From the NCBI RefSeq assembly GCF_051192575.1, contig NZ_JBPJSQ010000009.1:132553-196552 (forward strand): a DNA stretch of 64,000 nucleotides, written 5' to 3'. The position numbers were made by a program, and so were the translations under genes. Each line of letters starts with the position of its first letter. The first letter of the stretch is position 1. Under the pieces are notes generated by a model. That model saw only the letters and a list, made by a program, of their open reading frames with translations. It searched no databases and was not told where the DNA came from. This document shows positions 56,308-64,000 of the stretch, piece after piece. Source of the DNA: Aestuariimicrobium soli. Its GTDB lineage: Bacteria > Actinomycetota > Actinomycetes > Propionibacteriales > Propionibacteriaceae.

Positions 56308-56319
56308 TAATCTGGGGGC
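56308..56319 (+). promoter_or_regulatory. Leaderless promoter of ispG
   Basis: TAATCT at 56308-56313, 6 nt, then ATG at 56320. Confidence 0.65.
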
Positions 56320-57462
56320 ATGAGTGTGAACCTCGGCCTGCCGGCCATGCCCCCGCCCGTGTTGGCCCCCCGTCGCAAGACCCGGCAGATCAAGGTCGGC
56401 AAGGTGCTCGTCGGTGGTGACGCCCCGATCTCGGTGCAGTCGATGACCACCACCAAGACCACGGACATCAACGCCACGCTGCAGCAGATCGCCGAGCTCA
56501 CCGCCACCGGCTGTGACATCGTGCGGGTCGCCGTGCCGTCGCAGGACGATGCCGAGGCCCTGCCCGCGATCGCGCACAAGTCGCAGATCCCGGTGATCGC
56601 CGACATCCACTTCCAGCCCAAGTACGTCTACGCCGCCATCGACGCCGGCTGTGCCGCGGTGCGCGTGAACCCCGGCAACATTCGCGCCTTCGACGACCAG
56701 GTCGCCGGCATCGCCAAGGCGGCCGCCGACGCGGGCGTCTCGATCCGCATCGGCGTGAACGCCGGCTCGCTCGACAAGCGGCTGCTCGAGAAGTACGGGG
56801 CACCGACCGCCGAGGCGCTGGTGGAGTCGGCCCTGTGGGAGGCGAGCCTGTTCGAGGAGGTCGGCTTCGGCGACTTCAAGATCTCGGTGAAGCACCACGA
56901 CCCGGTCGTGATGGTGCGGGCATACGAGATGCTCTCCGAGAAGGCCGACTACCCGCTGCACCTGGGCGTCACCGAGGCCGGGCCGGCCTTCCAGGGCACC
57001 ATCAAGTCGTCGGTGGCGTTCGGTTCGCTGCTCTCGCGCGGCATCGGCGACACGATTCGCGTCTCGCTGTCGGCGCCGCCGGTCGAAGAGGTCAAGGTCG
57101 GCATCAAGATCCTCGAGTCGCTGAACCTTCGCCCCCGTCAGTTGGAGATCGTCTCGTGCCCCTCGTGCGGACGAGCCCAGGTCGACGTCTACACCCTCGC
57201 CGAGAAGGTGACCGAGGGCCTCGAGGGCATGACCGTGCCGCTGCGCGTGGCCGTCATGGGCTGCGTCGTGAACGGCCCAGGTGAGGCCCGCGAGGCCGAT
57301 CTCGGCGTCGCCAGCGGCAACGGCAAGGGGCAGATCTTCGTCAAGGGCGAGGTCATCAAGACCGTGCCCGAGGCCGAGATCGTGCAAACCTTGATCGAGG
57401 AGGCCAACCGGATCGCGGCCGAGTCGACCGAGGTCGGCGCCCCCGAGGTGTCGGTCGGCTGA
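56320..57462 (+). CDS. ispG: 4-hydroxy-3-methylbut-2-enyl-diphosphate synthase IspG (GcpE)
   Basis: 380-aa [4Fe-4S] enzyme of the MEP pathway producing HMBPP. TIM-barrel N-terminus (SVQSMTTTKTTDINAT, RVNPGNIR) and cluster domain with CPSCGR and GCVVNGPGEARE. Acts in the same pathway as dxr upstream. Confidence 0.97.
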   Translation: MSVNLGLPAMPPPVLAPRRKTRQIKVGKVLVGGDAPISVQSMTTTKTTDINATLQQIAELTATGCDIVRVAVPSQDDAEALPAIAHKSQIPVIADIHFQPKYVYAAIDAGCAAVRVNPGNIRAFDDQVAGIAKAAADAGVSIRIGVNAGSLDKRLLEKYGAPTAEALVESALWEASLFEEVGFGDFKISVKHHDPVVMVRAYEMLSEKADYPLHLGVTEAGPAFQGTIKSSVAFGSLLSRGIGDTIRVSLSAPPVEEVKVGIKILESLNLRPRQLEIVSCPSCGRAQVDVYTLAEKVTEGLEGMTVPLRVAVMGCVVNGPGEAREADLGVASGNGKGQIFVKGEVIKTVPEAEIVQTLIEEANRIAAESTEVGAPEVSVG

Positions 57463-57526
57463 CAACCCTGGCCCGTGCGGCCCGACCCCGAACCCCACCC
57501 CTGCTGCACGTGACAGACTGAGCGCC

Positions 57527-57562
57527 GTGTCAGTTGCGTCGTCGGTTCCGGGGCTCCCGTGA
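57527..57562 (+). CDS. Possible leaderless 11-codon leader ORF before the GNAT gene
   Basis: GTG 57527 lies 7 nt after CAGACT and opens an 11-codon frame (V-S-V-A-S-S-V-P-G-L-P). Its TGA (57560-57562) overlaps the GTG of the acetyltransferase (GTGA). Transcription from this promoter would make translation of the downstream gene depend on termination at this mini-ORF. Confidence 0.35.
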   Translation: MSVASSVPGLP

Positions 57563-58392
57563 GCACCCGACTGAGGGTTCTGGGCAACGCCGACGTGCCC
57601 GCCGCCCTGGAACTGTTGCGCCCCGAGCCGATCTCGAACCTCTTCCTGCGCTCCCGCATCGCGCAGTTCGGGCTCGATCGGGTGACCCTGGGCTGTGACG
57701 TGCTCGGGTTCGAGCGCGATCATGAGCTGGTCGCCCTGTGTCACGTCGGGTCGAATCTGGTGCCGGCCGGTGCCGATCCCGGGGCGCTGGATGCGTTCGC
57801 CGCCAAGATCGGCGCGAGGCGCCATTCGTCCTCGATCATGGGGCGGGCGCCGCTGGTGCGGGGGCTGCACGAACGGCTGGCCGAACGTCACGGCAGCTGG
57901 GCGCGGGTGCGCGAGGTGCGCTCCCACCAGCCGCTGATGGTCACCGACCACGAGTCACCGTTCGCCGGCGACCCGCGGGTGCGGGTGATCACCCTGGCCG
58001 ACTTTGAGCCCTACTTCGAGGCTGCCGTGGCCATGTACACCGAAGAGGTGGGCGTGTCTCCGCTCGACCCGACCGGCGGCTACCGCAGCCACATGCGCAG
58101 GCTGGTCGCCGAGGGTCACTGCTTCGGCATCGTCGAGGACGGCCGGGTGCTCTTCAAGTCCGACATCGGCACCGCCTACGGCACCATCTGCCAGATCCAA
58201 GGGGTGTGGTTGGCGCCGGCGCTGCGCGGCCACGGGGCGTCGGTGCCGGCGATGTCGTCGGTGATCGCCCTGGCCCGGGAGCGCTACCCGGTGGTCTCGC
58301 TCTACGTCAACGACTTCAACACCCGGGCCCGCCGGTTGTACGAGCGCTGCGGCATGCAGACGATCGACGCGCTGGCCACGGTGCTCTACTGA
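57559..58392 (+). CDS. GNAT acetyltransferase with DUF4081 domain
   Basis: 277 aa, N-terminal DUF4081 region (about 5-130) and C-terminal GNAT domain (about 135-275; IQGVWLAPALRGHGASVPAM acetyl-CoA loop, VSLYVNDFNTRARRLYERCGM). Orthologous in position and layout to Mycobacterium Rv2867c beside gcpE. The acceptor is unknown. GTG 57559 has only a weak ribosome-binding site, consistent with coupling to the mini-ORF. Confidence 0.85.
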   Translation: MSTRLRVLGNADVPAALELLRPEPISNLFLRSRIAQFGLDRVTLGCDVLGFERDHELVALCHVGSNLVPAGADPGALDAFAAKIGARRHSSSIMGRAPLVRGLHERLAERHGSWARVREVRSHQPLMVTDHESPFAGDPRVRVITLADFEPYFEAAVAMYTEEVGVSPLDPTGGYRSHMRRLVAEGHCFGIVEDGRVLFKSDIGTAYGTICQIQGVWLAPALRGHGASVPAMSSVIALARERYPVVSLYVNDFNTRARRLYERCGMQTIDALATVLY

Positions 58393-58419
58393 TCCAACCG
58401 CGGCTGTCCGGCGTCGAAG

Positions 58420-58496
58420 GTACAAACTTCTACACCGTGACTCGACCAACCCCCTCTGAGGGCCGGTTGGTCGAGCCACGGTGTAGACGTTTGTAC
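58420..58496 (+). terminator. Very long near-perfect hairpin between the GNAT gene and proS
   Basis: Arms of 32 nt (58420-58451 and 58465-58496) pair with two mismatches. The 13-nt loop itself contains CCCT/AGGG. No T-run follows. Candidate bidirectional terminator or palindromic mobile-type repeat. Confidence 0.6.
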
Positions 58497-58561
58497 GGGC
58501 GCGCTGCTGGCCTGCAGTCGGGGCCGGCGAAACCCGGGTGAGCGCGGTGGTGCGGCACCGA

Positions 58562-58567
58562 TAAGCT
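58562..58567 (+). promoter_or_regulatory. -10 element of proS
   Basis: TAAGCT gives a predicted start near 58574 and a ~30-nt leader with GAGAGG (58593-58598) before GTG 58605. Confidence 0.4.
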
Positions 58568-58604
58568 GACCCGCGTTCGGTTCCAGCCACTCGAGAGGCC
58601 CAGC

Positions 58605-60362
58605 GTGATCACCAGGATGTCGCAGTTGTTCGTCCGCACCTTGCGAGAGGACCCTGCCGATGCCGAGGTGCCCAGCCACCGCTGGCTGGTGCGCGCCGGG
58701 TACATCCGCCGCGCCGCTCCGGGCGTCTACAGCTGGCTGCCGCTGGGCCTGAAGGTGCTGCAGAAGGTCGAGTCGATCGTCCGCGAAGAGATGGACGCCA
58801 TCGGCGCCCAGGAGGTGCGCTTCCCGGCCCTGCTGCCGCGTGAGCCCTACGAGGCCACGGGACGCTGGACGGAGTACGGCGACAACCTCTTCCGCCTGCA
58901 GGACCGCAAGGGCACCGACCTGCTGCTCGGCCCGACGCACGAGGAAATGTTCACCCTGCTGGTGAAGGACCTCTACAACTCCTACAAGGACCTGCCGCTG
59001 TCGCTGTACCAGGTGCAGACCAAGTACCGCGACGAGGCCCGCCCGCGCGCCGGGCTGCTGCGCGGCCGCGAGTTCGTGATGAAGGACTCCTATTCCTTCG
59101 ACGTGGACGATGCCGGTCTCGAGCAGAGCTACCAGCGCCACCGCGAGGCCTACATCAAGATCTTCGACCGACTCGGCTTCGAGTACGTGATCGTCCAGGC
59201 CGACGCGGGTGCCATGGGTGGGTCGGCGTCGGAGGAGTTCCTGGCCATCGCTGCCAACGGCGAGGACACCTTCGTCCGCTCGCCGGGTGGGTACGCCGCC
59301 AATGTCGAGGCCGTCCAGCGCCCGCTGGCCGCCGAGGTCGACGCCTCGTCCGTCGGGGTCGCGCGGGTCGTCGACACCCCGAACACGCCGACCATCGACT
59401 CGCTGGTGGCCGTCGTGAACGCCGAGCATGCCCGGGCCGACCGCGCCTGGACGGCCGCCGACACGCTCAAGAACGTGCTGTTCGTGCTGCACCACCCCGA
59501 CGGCTCCACCGAGCCGCTGGCCGTGGGCCTGCCGGGCGACCGCGAGGTCGACGCCAAGCGCCTCGAGGCCGCTGTCGGCCCGGCCGAGCCGGTGCCGTTC
59601 GGCGAGGAGGACTTCGCCGCCCATCCGCAGCTGGTGAAGGGCTACATCGGCCCGGGCGCCCTCGGCTCCGAGAAGCCCAGCAAGGTGCGCTACCTGGTCG
59701 ACCCGGCCGTCGTGCCCGGCACCGCGTGGGTGACCGGTGCGGACGAGGCCGGCAAGCACGTCATCGACCTGGTGGCCGGCCGCGACTTCACTGCCGACGG
59801 GTACCTCGACGTGGCCGAGATCCGCGAGGGCGATCCGTCGCCCGACGGTTCGGGGCCGCTGACCCTGGCCCGCGGCATCGAGATGGGCCACATCTTCCAG
59901 CTGGGGCGCAAGTACGCCGACGCCCTGGGGCTGAAGGTGCTCGACCAGAACGGCAAGCTGGTCACGGTGACCATGGGCTCATACGGCATCGGCTGCTCGC
60001 GCGCCGTCGCCGCGGTCGCCGAGGGCACCAGTGACGAGAAGGGTCTGTGCTGGCCGCGCGATCTCGCCCCGTTCGAGGTGATGGTGCTCGCCACCGGCAA
60101 GGGTGACGACGTCGCCGCGTTCGCCGAGCAGCTCGCCACCGAGCTGGACGAGGCCGGGGTCGCGGTGCTGCTGGATGACCGCAAGGCCTCGCCGGGAGTG
60201 AAGTTCGCCGACTCCGAGGTCTTGGGCATGCCCACCTCGGTGGTGGTCGGACGAGGCCTGGCCGACGGCCTGGTCGAGATTCGCGACCGCGCCACCGGCA
60301 CGGCCCGCAGCGTGGCCGTCGACGACGCCCTGGCCGAGGTGCTCCGCGAGATCGGTCGCTGA
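58605..60362 (+). CDS. proS: Prolyl-tRNA synthetase, bacterial type
   Basis: 585-aa class II aminoacyl-tRNA synthetase with the long bacterial INS editing insert (about 225-400). Motif 1 lies in the first ~80 residues, motif 2 is YRDEARPRAGLLRGREFVMKD, motif 3 is MGSYGIGCSR; a C-terminal anticodon-binding domain follows. GTG 58605 is supported by GAGAGG; an in-frame ATG at 58617 is less well spaced. Confidence 0.97.
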   Translation: MITRMSQLFVRTLREDPADAEVPSHRWLVRAGYIRRAAPGVYSWLPLGLKVLQKVESIVREEMDAIGAQEVRFPALLPREPYEATGRWTEYGDNLFRLQDRKGTDLLLGPTHEEMFTLLVKDLYNSYKDLPLSLYQVQTKYRDEARPRAGLLRGREFVMKDSYSFDVDDAGLEQSYQRHREAYIKIFDRLGFEYVIVQADAGAMGGSASEEFLAIAANGEDTFVRSPGGYAANVEAVQRPLAAEVDASSVGVARVVDTPNTPTIDSLVAVVNAEHARADRAWTAADTLKNVLFVLHHPDGSTEPLAVGLPGDREVDAKRLEAAVGPAEPVPFGEEDFAAHPQLVKGYIGPGALGSEKPSKVRYLVDPAVVPGTAWVTGADEAGKHVIDLVAGRDFTADGYLDVAEIREGDPSPDGSGPLTLARGIEMGHIFQLGRKYADALGLKVLDQNGKLVTVTMGSYGIGCSRAVAAVAEGTSDEKGLCWPRDLAPFEVMVLATGKGDDVAAFAEQLATELDEAGVAVLLDDRKASPGVKFADSEVLGMPTSVVVGRGLADGLVEIRDRATGTARSVAVDDALAEVLREIGR

Positions 60363-60395
60363 CCCGCCCGGCGTCAGGTCGGACGAGAGGCCCTC

Positions 60396-61184
60396 ATGGA
60401 GATCGCCCTGCACGTGATCGTGCTGCTCGTGCTGGCGGCCTTCGTCGCGGGCTGGGTCGACGCGGTGGTCGGTGGCGGCGGGCTGATCCAGCTGCCCAGC
60501 CTGCTGATCGGGCTGCCCGCCGACACCTCGGTGGCGGCGATCTCGGGCACCAACAAGGTCAGTTCGGCGGCCGGCACCCTCACCGCCACCGCCACCTACC
60601 TGCGCAAGGTGAGTGTCGACTGGAAGGCGGCCGTCCCCCTGATGGTGCTGGCCTATCTGGGCTCGACCATCGGCGCCAGGCTGGTCAACTTCCTGCCGAA
60701 GCAGGCCTTCACCCCGATCGTGTTGGCCGCACTCGTCGGGGTGGGCATCTACACGGTGCGCAAACCGACCCTCGGCCTGCACCACCAGGTGCGCTGGACC
60801 GGCTGGCGGGGAGCCGCGGTGGCCGCGGCGATCGGCCTGGTGGTGGGCCTCTACGACGGGTTCCTCGGCCCTGGCACCGGCTCGTTCTTCGTGATCGCCC
60901 TGGTGGGGCTGCTCGGCTACGGATTCCTGCAGGCGAGCGTCTTGGCGAAGCTCGCGAATCTCACCACCAATGTCGCCGCCATCGCGGTGTTCTCGATCCA
61001 GGGCGTGATCATCTGGAAGCTCGCGCTGATGATGGCCGCCGCCAATCTGACCGGCGGTTTCATCGGCGCCCAGATGGCGGTGCGGCACGGCTCGGGGTTC
61101 GTCCGGAAGGTCTTCCTGGCGGTGGTGGGGCTGCTGGTCGTCAAGCTGGCCTACGACACCGTGCTTCTGATGGTTGGGCGGTGA
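60396..61184 (+). CDS. TSUP-family (TauE/SafE) membrane transporter
   Basis: 262 aa with about eight helices in two repeats; GWVDAVVGGGGLIQLPSLL and FLGPGTGSFF are the two family motifs. The family moves sulfite, sulfonates or other organic anions; the substrate is unknown. ATG 60396 follows GAGAGG. The gene converges on a lipoprotein gene across a 16-bp tandem repeat. Confidence 0.88.
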   Translation: MEIALHVIVLLVLAAFVAGWVDAVVGGGGLIQLPSLLIGLPADTSVAAISGTNKVSSAAGTLTATATYLRKVSVDWKAAVPLMVLAYLGSTIGARLVNFLPKQAFTPIVLAALVGVGIYTVRKPTLGLHHQVRWTGWRGAAVAAAIGLVVGLYDGFLGPGTGSFFVIALVGLLGYGFLQASVLAKLANLTTNVAAIAVFSIQGVIIWKLALMMAAANLTGGFIGAQMAVRHGSGFVRKVFLAVVGLLVVKLAYDTVLLMVGR

Positions 61185-61190
61185 GGGGTC

Positions 61191-61254
61191 GGCCCAGACT
61201 CAGACCGGCCCAGACTCAGACCGGCCCAGACTCAGACCGACCGAGACTCAGACC
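61191..61254 (+). repeat. Four 16-bp tandem repeats between convergent genes
   Basis: GGCCCAGACTCAGACC starts at 61191, 61207 and 61223, with a diverged copy at 61239 that enters the lipoprotein stop region. Confidence 0.9.
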
Positions 61255-62231
61255 CAGCCGGGGAACCAGCTCGTCGGCCCCCATCGGGTGGCCTGCGTCA
61301 TCTGGGCGCTCCAGCGGGCACGGGCGGCGGATCGTCCGTTCTGGGTGGTCGGGCTGGTCGAGCAGTAGACGCCGGCCAGGGCGTTGGCGACATCGGTCTC
61401 GACGGCCGCCATGATCACGCCGGCGTTGTTGGCCGTCGGCCGTTCGGGAAGGTCGTATCCCGGCTCGGGCGGGGGCGGGGTGGCCCCGTTGGCCCGCATC
61501 TCGTTCTGGGTCTCGACCCGCAGGGCGGCCAGTCCGGTGCGCCGGGCCTGCAGCGACGTGCGCAGTTCACCGGACGACAGCGCACCCACCAGCGCCGAGG
61601 CGGCCTGCTCGGCGCGGAACAGCTGCTGGATGAGCACCCCCTGGGCGTGCTCGAGGGTCTCGGCGTCGAACCGGTAGGGGAGCAGGTTCTGGTTCACCGG
61701 TGGGTGGGCGGCCGGACGAGCGCAGGAGCCGACGAAGATGCTCACCGACCCCCACAGCAGGGCGTGGGCCCCGGCGTCGGCACGGTCGGCCAGTGCGGCG
61801 AGATCGGCGGCCCGGGCCGTGGCCACGGTGCCGAGCGTCGTCAGCGCCTGGGCCACGGGCACCGGTGCAGGTGCGATGGTCGGGGGCGCAGCGACCGGCT
61901 CGGGCAGGTCGCCGACGAGCGGATCGGGTCGGCGCAGCACCGAGGACTGCAACCCGAGGGCCTGCTGGCAGCCCCTCGCCCAGGCCTGCTGGGCGGCGGT
62001 GGCCCCGGTGGCCGAGCGCAGGGCAGCGAGCGCCCGGGAGACCTCGTTGAGCCACGCCACCGCGGTGAGCTGATCGGCGCCCGGCGTGGGGGAGGGGGTG
62101 GGGCTGCCGCCCGGGTCGCCGTCGCCGCGGATCGTCGGGTCGAACCAACTACAGCCTCCGGTCAGGCCGGTGAGCGTGAGTGCCGTCGTGGCCAGCAGGC
62201 CGGAGGCGAGCACGGATCGGCGGGTTGGCAT
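61248..62231 (-). CDS. DUF4439 (ferritin-like) lipoprotein
   Basis: 327 aa. Arg-rich N-terminus (PTRRS), hydrophobic segment and lipobox LTGGC near residue 27, then a Pro/Ser-rich linker. An all-helical domain with two long bundles ends in the DUF4439 region (AGVIMAAVETDVANALAGVY). A DUF4439 gene (Rv2844) occupies the same place between proS and rimP in Mycobacterium. Function unknown. ATG 62231 is 6 nt from TACGCT. Confidence 0.8.
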   Translation of the reverse strand: MPTRRSVLASGLLATTALTLTGLTGGCSWFDPTIRGDGDPGGSPTPSPTPGADQLTAVAWLNEVSRALAALRSATGATAAQQAWARGCQQALGLQSSVLRRPDPLVGDLPEPVAAPPTIAPAPVPVAQALTTLGTVATARAADLAALADRADAGAHALLWGSVSIFVGSCARPAAHPPVNQNLLPYRFDAETLEHAQGVLIQQLFRAEQAASALVGALSSGELRTSLQARRTGLAALRVETQNEMRANGATPPPPEPGYDLPERPTANNAGVIMAAVETDVANALAGVYCSTSPTTQNGRSAARARWSAQMTQATRWGPTSWFPGWV

Positions 62232-62243
62232 GGTTCCAGCGTA
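62232..62243 (-). promoter_or_regulatory. Leaderless promoter of the DUF4439 lipoprotein gene
   Basis: TACGCT at 62243-62238, 6 nt, then ATG at 62231. Confidence 0.6.
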
Positions 62244-62272
62244 CGGTCCGCGCAGCCCACGCCCGGGTCGAC

Positions 62273-62278
62273 TACACT
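62273..62278 (+). promoter_or_regulatory. -10 element of the rimP-nusA operon
   Basis: TACACT; predicted start near 62285 with a ~38-nt leader ending in a purine-rich ribosome-binding region before GTG 62323. Confidence 0.45.
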
Positions 62279-62322
62279 CTGACGGCACAACAGCAGCACC
62301 ACAACAGAAAGAGGGCAGAGGC

Positions 62323-62913
62323 GTGATAGACACCCGACTGATTGAGGTCGTGGAGCCGGCACTGGCCGCCCATGGTCTGGAGTTGGACGATCTCGAGGTG
62401 ATTCCCGCCGGTCGCCGCTCGGTGTTGCGGATCACCGTCGACGGCGACGGTCCCCAGGGTCGAGGCCCGCTGTTGGACGACATCTCGGCCGCCACCCTCT
62501 CGATCTCCGCCGTGCTCGACGAGATCGATGCCATGAACGGCGCCTACACCCTCGAGGTCTCGAGCCGGGGCACGGGTCGTCCGCTCACGGAGTCGAAGCA
62601 CTACCGACGCAACCTGACCCGACTGGTCAAGGTGACCCTGGCCAGCGGCACGTCCATGACCGGGCGCATCGTCGCGGTCGACGGCGACCAGGTCACCCTC
62701 GAGGTCACGCCCGAGTCGGTCAAGGGCAACCGCAACCCCAAGCCCGTGACCCACCAGCTGTCGATCGCCGAGATCACCAAGGCGCTGGTGCAGGTCGAGA
62801 TGAATCGCTCCATCGACGACTACGACGTCGATGACCTCCCCGACGAGGACGACGAGGCCGACGACGAGGCTGACGGCGACGAGGCTAACGACACCGACGA
62901 GGAGGACAACTGA
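62323..62913 (+). CDS. rimP: Ribosome maturation factor RimP
   Basis: 196-aa 30S assembly factor: N-domain with LRITVDGDG, central YTLEVSSRGTGRPLTESKHYRRN, SH3-like C-domain, then a ~30-residue Asp/Glu tail. GTG 62323 is followed by the usual IDTRLIEVVEPALAAHGLEL start. The stop overlaps the nusA ATG by one base. Confidence 0.93.
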   Translation: MIDTRLIEVVEPALAAHGLELDDLEVIPAGRRSVLRITVDGDGPQGRGPLLDDISAATLSISAVLDEIDAMNGAYTLEVSSRGTGRPLTESKHYRRNLTRLVKVTLASGTSMTGRIVAVDGDQVTLEVTPESVKGNRNPKPVTHQLSIAEITKALVQVEMNRSIDDYDVDDLPDEDDEADDEADGDEANDTDEEDN

Positions 62914-63884
62914 TGGACGTCGACATGGCTGCGCTCCGCCAGATCGAGCGTGACAAGGGGGTCTCCCTCGACTATGTGGTGAAGGCGCTCGAGGATGCCC
63001 TGCTCAATGCCTACGAGAAGACCCCGCTGCACATGTCGCACAGCCGGGTCGAGGTGAACACCAAGACCGGCAAGGTGCACGTCTGGGCGCCCGAGCTCGA
63101 CGACGACGGCGAGAAGATCGGCGAGTACGACGACACCCCCGAGGGCTTCGGACGAGTGGCCGCCTCGATGGCCCGCCAGGTGATCTACCAGCGCCTGCGC
63201 GAGGCCGAGGACGAGCGCAAGTTCGGCCACTTCGCCGCCAAGGAGGGCGACATCCTCACCGGGGTGGTGCAGCAGGATCGCGACTCGCGCATCGTGCGGG
63301 TGAACCTGGGTGAGATCGAGGCGATCATGCCCCCGGCCGAACAGGCCCCCGGCGAGGTCTACGCCCACAACAAGCGGCTGCGCGTCTACGTGGTCGCGGT
63401 GCGCAAGGAGTTGAAGGGGCCGCAGGTGGTGGTCTCGCGCACCCACCCGAACCTCGTCAAGCGGCTGTTCCAGCTCGAGGTGCCCGAGATCGAGCAGGGT
63501 GTCGTCGAGATCAAGGAGGTCGCCCGCGAGGCCGGCCACCGCACCAAGATCGCCGTGCTCTCCCACAACCCGCAGGTCTCGGCCAAGGGCGCCTGCATCG
63601 GGCCGATGGGGCAGCGGGTGCGCGCCGTCATGCACGAACTGAATGAAGAGAAGATCGACATCATCGACTGGTCGCAGGACCCTGCCGAGTTCGTGGGGCA
63701 GGCGTTGTCGCCCGCGCGAGTGGCGTCGGTGACCGTGGTCGATGAGGCCGCCCGCGCGGCCCGGGTGGTGGTGCCCGACTACCAGCTGTCGCTGGCGATC
63801 GGGAGGGAGGGCCAGAACGCCCGCCTCGCCGCCCGCCTCACCGGCTGGCGGATCGACATCCGCTCCGACGCCCAGGAGGGCTGA
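62913..63884 (+). CDS. nusA: Transcription termination/antitermination protein NusA
   Basis: 323-aa actinobacterial NusA: N-terminal RNA-polymerase-binding domain, S1 domain (about 108-175, GDILTGVVQQDRDSRIVRVNLG), and KH1 and KH2 domains (GPMGQRVRAV and IGREGQNARLAARLTGW). Lacks the acidic repeats of proteobacterial NusA, as is normal here. ylxR and infB would be expected next but the window ends. Confidence 0.96.
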   Translation: MDVDMAALRQIERDKGVSLDYVVKALEDALLNAYEKTPLHMSHSRVEVNTKTGKVHVWAPELDDDGEKIGEYDDTPEGFGRVAASMARQVIYQRLREAEDERKFGHFAAKEGDILTGVVQQDRDSRIVRVNLGEIEAIMPPAEQAPGEVYAHNKRLRVYVVAVRKELKGPQVVVSRTHPNLVKRLFQLEVPEIEQGVVEIKEVAREAGHRTKIAVLSHNPQVSAKGACIGPMGQRVRAVMHELNEEKIDIIDWSQDPAEFVGQALSPARVASVTVVDEAARAARVVVPDYQLSLAIGREGQNARLAARLTGWRIDIRSDAQEG

Positions 63885-63942
63885 TCGTCCGACCTCGCGA
63901 GGAGGTCAGCGAACACCACCGATCCGTTTCGGCTTCCCGGGT

Positions 63943-64000
63943 GGGGGGGGTTTTTTCCCAATGGAAGAAGAACACCCCCCAAAAAAAAAAAAAAAAGGGG
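63943..64000. other. Homopolymer-rich terminal segment, likely assembly artefact
   Basis: The last ~58 bases consist of runs of G, T, C, A and again G (for example 16 consecutive A at 63981-63996), unlike anything else in this GC-rich sequence. Confidence 0.8.

Overview
The window is high-GC DNA (about 70% by eye) from an actinomycete. Four things point there: a SUF operon with SufR, SufU and a Rieske ferredoxin; a fabG-fabI (mabA-inhA type) pair; the dxr-rseP-ispG-GNAT and proS-rimP-nusA orders known from Mycobacterium; and a DUF3099 gene. A cyanophycin locus and the overall gene mix would suit Propionibacteriales, but that placement is inference.

Layout. 1-7023: a divergent partial gene, then the iron-sulfur assembly operon sufR-sufB-sufD-Rieske-sufC-sufS-sufU-sufT. 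7109-11211: an ABC-F ATPase, a small HTH protein with a histone-H1-like tail, and an ABC exporter. 11246-13374 (minus): an SDR, SURF1 and DUF3099. 13443-16733: fabG, fabI and a CphA paralogue that has the CphA-like N-domain and Mur-ligase domain but no ATP-grasp. 16753-22160 (minus): cphB, cphA, a polytopic membrane protein and a membrane-anchored alpha/beta hydrolase in one operon. 22278-31654: mixed housekeeping genes (NfeD/stomatin pair, rRNA methylase, deformylase, amidohydrolase, lactonase, XerC). 31700-38447: an M23 peptidase and the conserved rpsB-tsf-pyrH-frr-cdsA-rlmN operon. 38448-47967: an accessory block with hipBA, an NDH-2-like flavoprotein with a C-terminal CAP-like domain, Nudix, LOG, an AT-richer island holding a secreted S1 protease, a serine hydrolase and an NCS1 permease. 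48081-63884: the core series dxr, rseP, ispG, GNAT, proS, TSUP, DUF4439 lipoprotein, rimP, nusA. A DUF2207 protein and a large secreted nuclease are inserted between rseP and ispG. The last ~58 bases are homopolymer runs and look like a contig-end artefact.

Regulatory reading. Thirteen starts sit 6-7 nt downstream of a TANNNT -10 element, the geometry of leaderless transcripts, and several more have a looser xANNNT match. hipBA has three near-identical palindromic operators with centres 61-62 bp apart. A three-unit, 11-bp-periodic PHO-box-like element lies between the DUF2207 and nuclease genes. Three TTGTCCACA DnaA-type boxes, two of them inside a 48-bp tandem repeat, run into the rpsB promoter. 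sufS has a perfect AGGAGG but only ACG where its start codon should be.

No tRNA, rRNA, CRISPR array, IS element or phage genes were seen. The strongest lead for an undescribed system is the extended cyanophycin locus (15000-22160), which pairs a full CphA with a CphA-like protein lacking ATP-grasp and with two membrane-associated proteins of unknown role.
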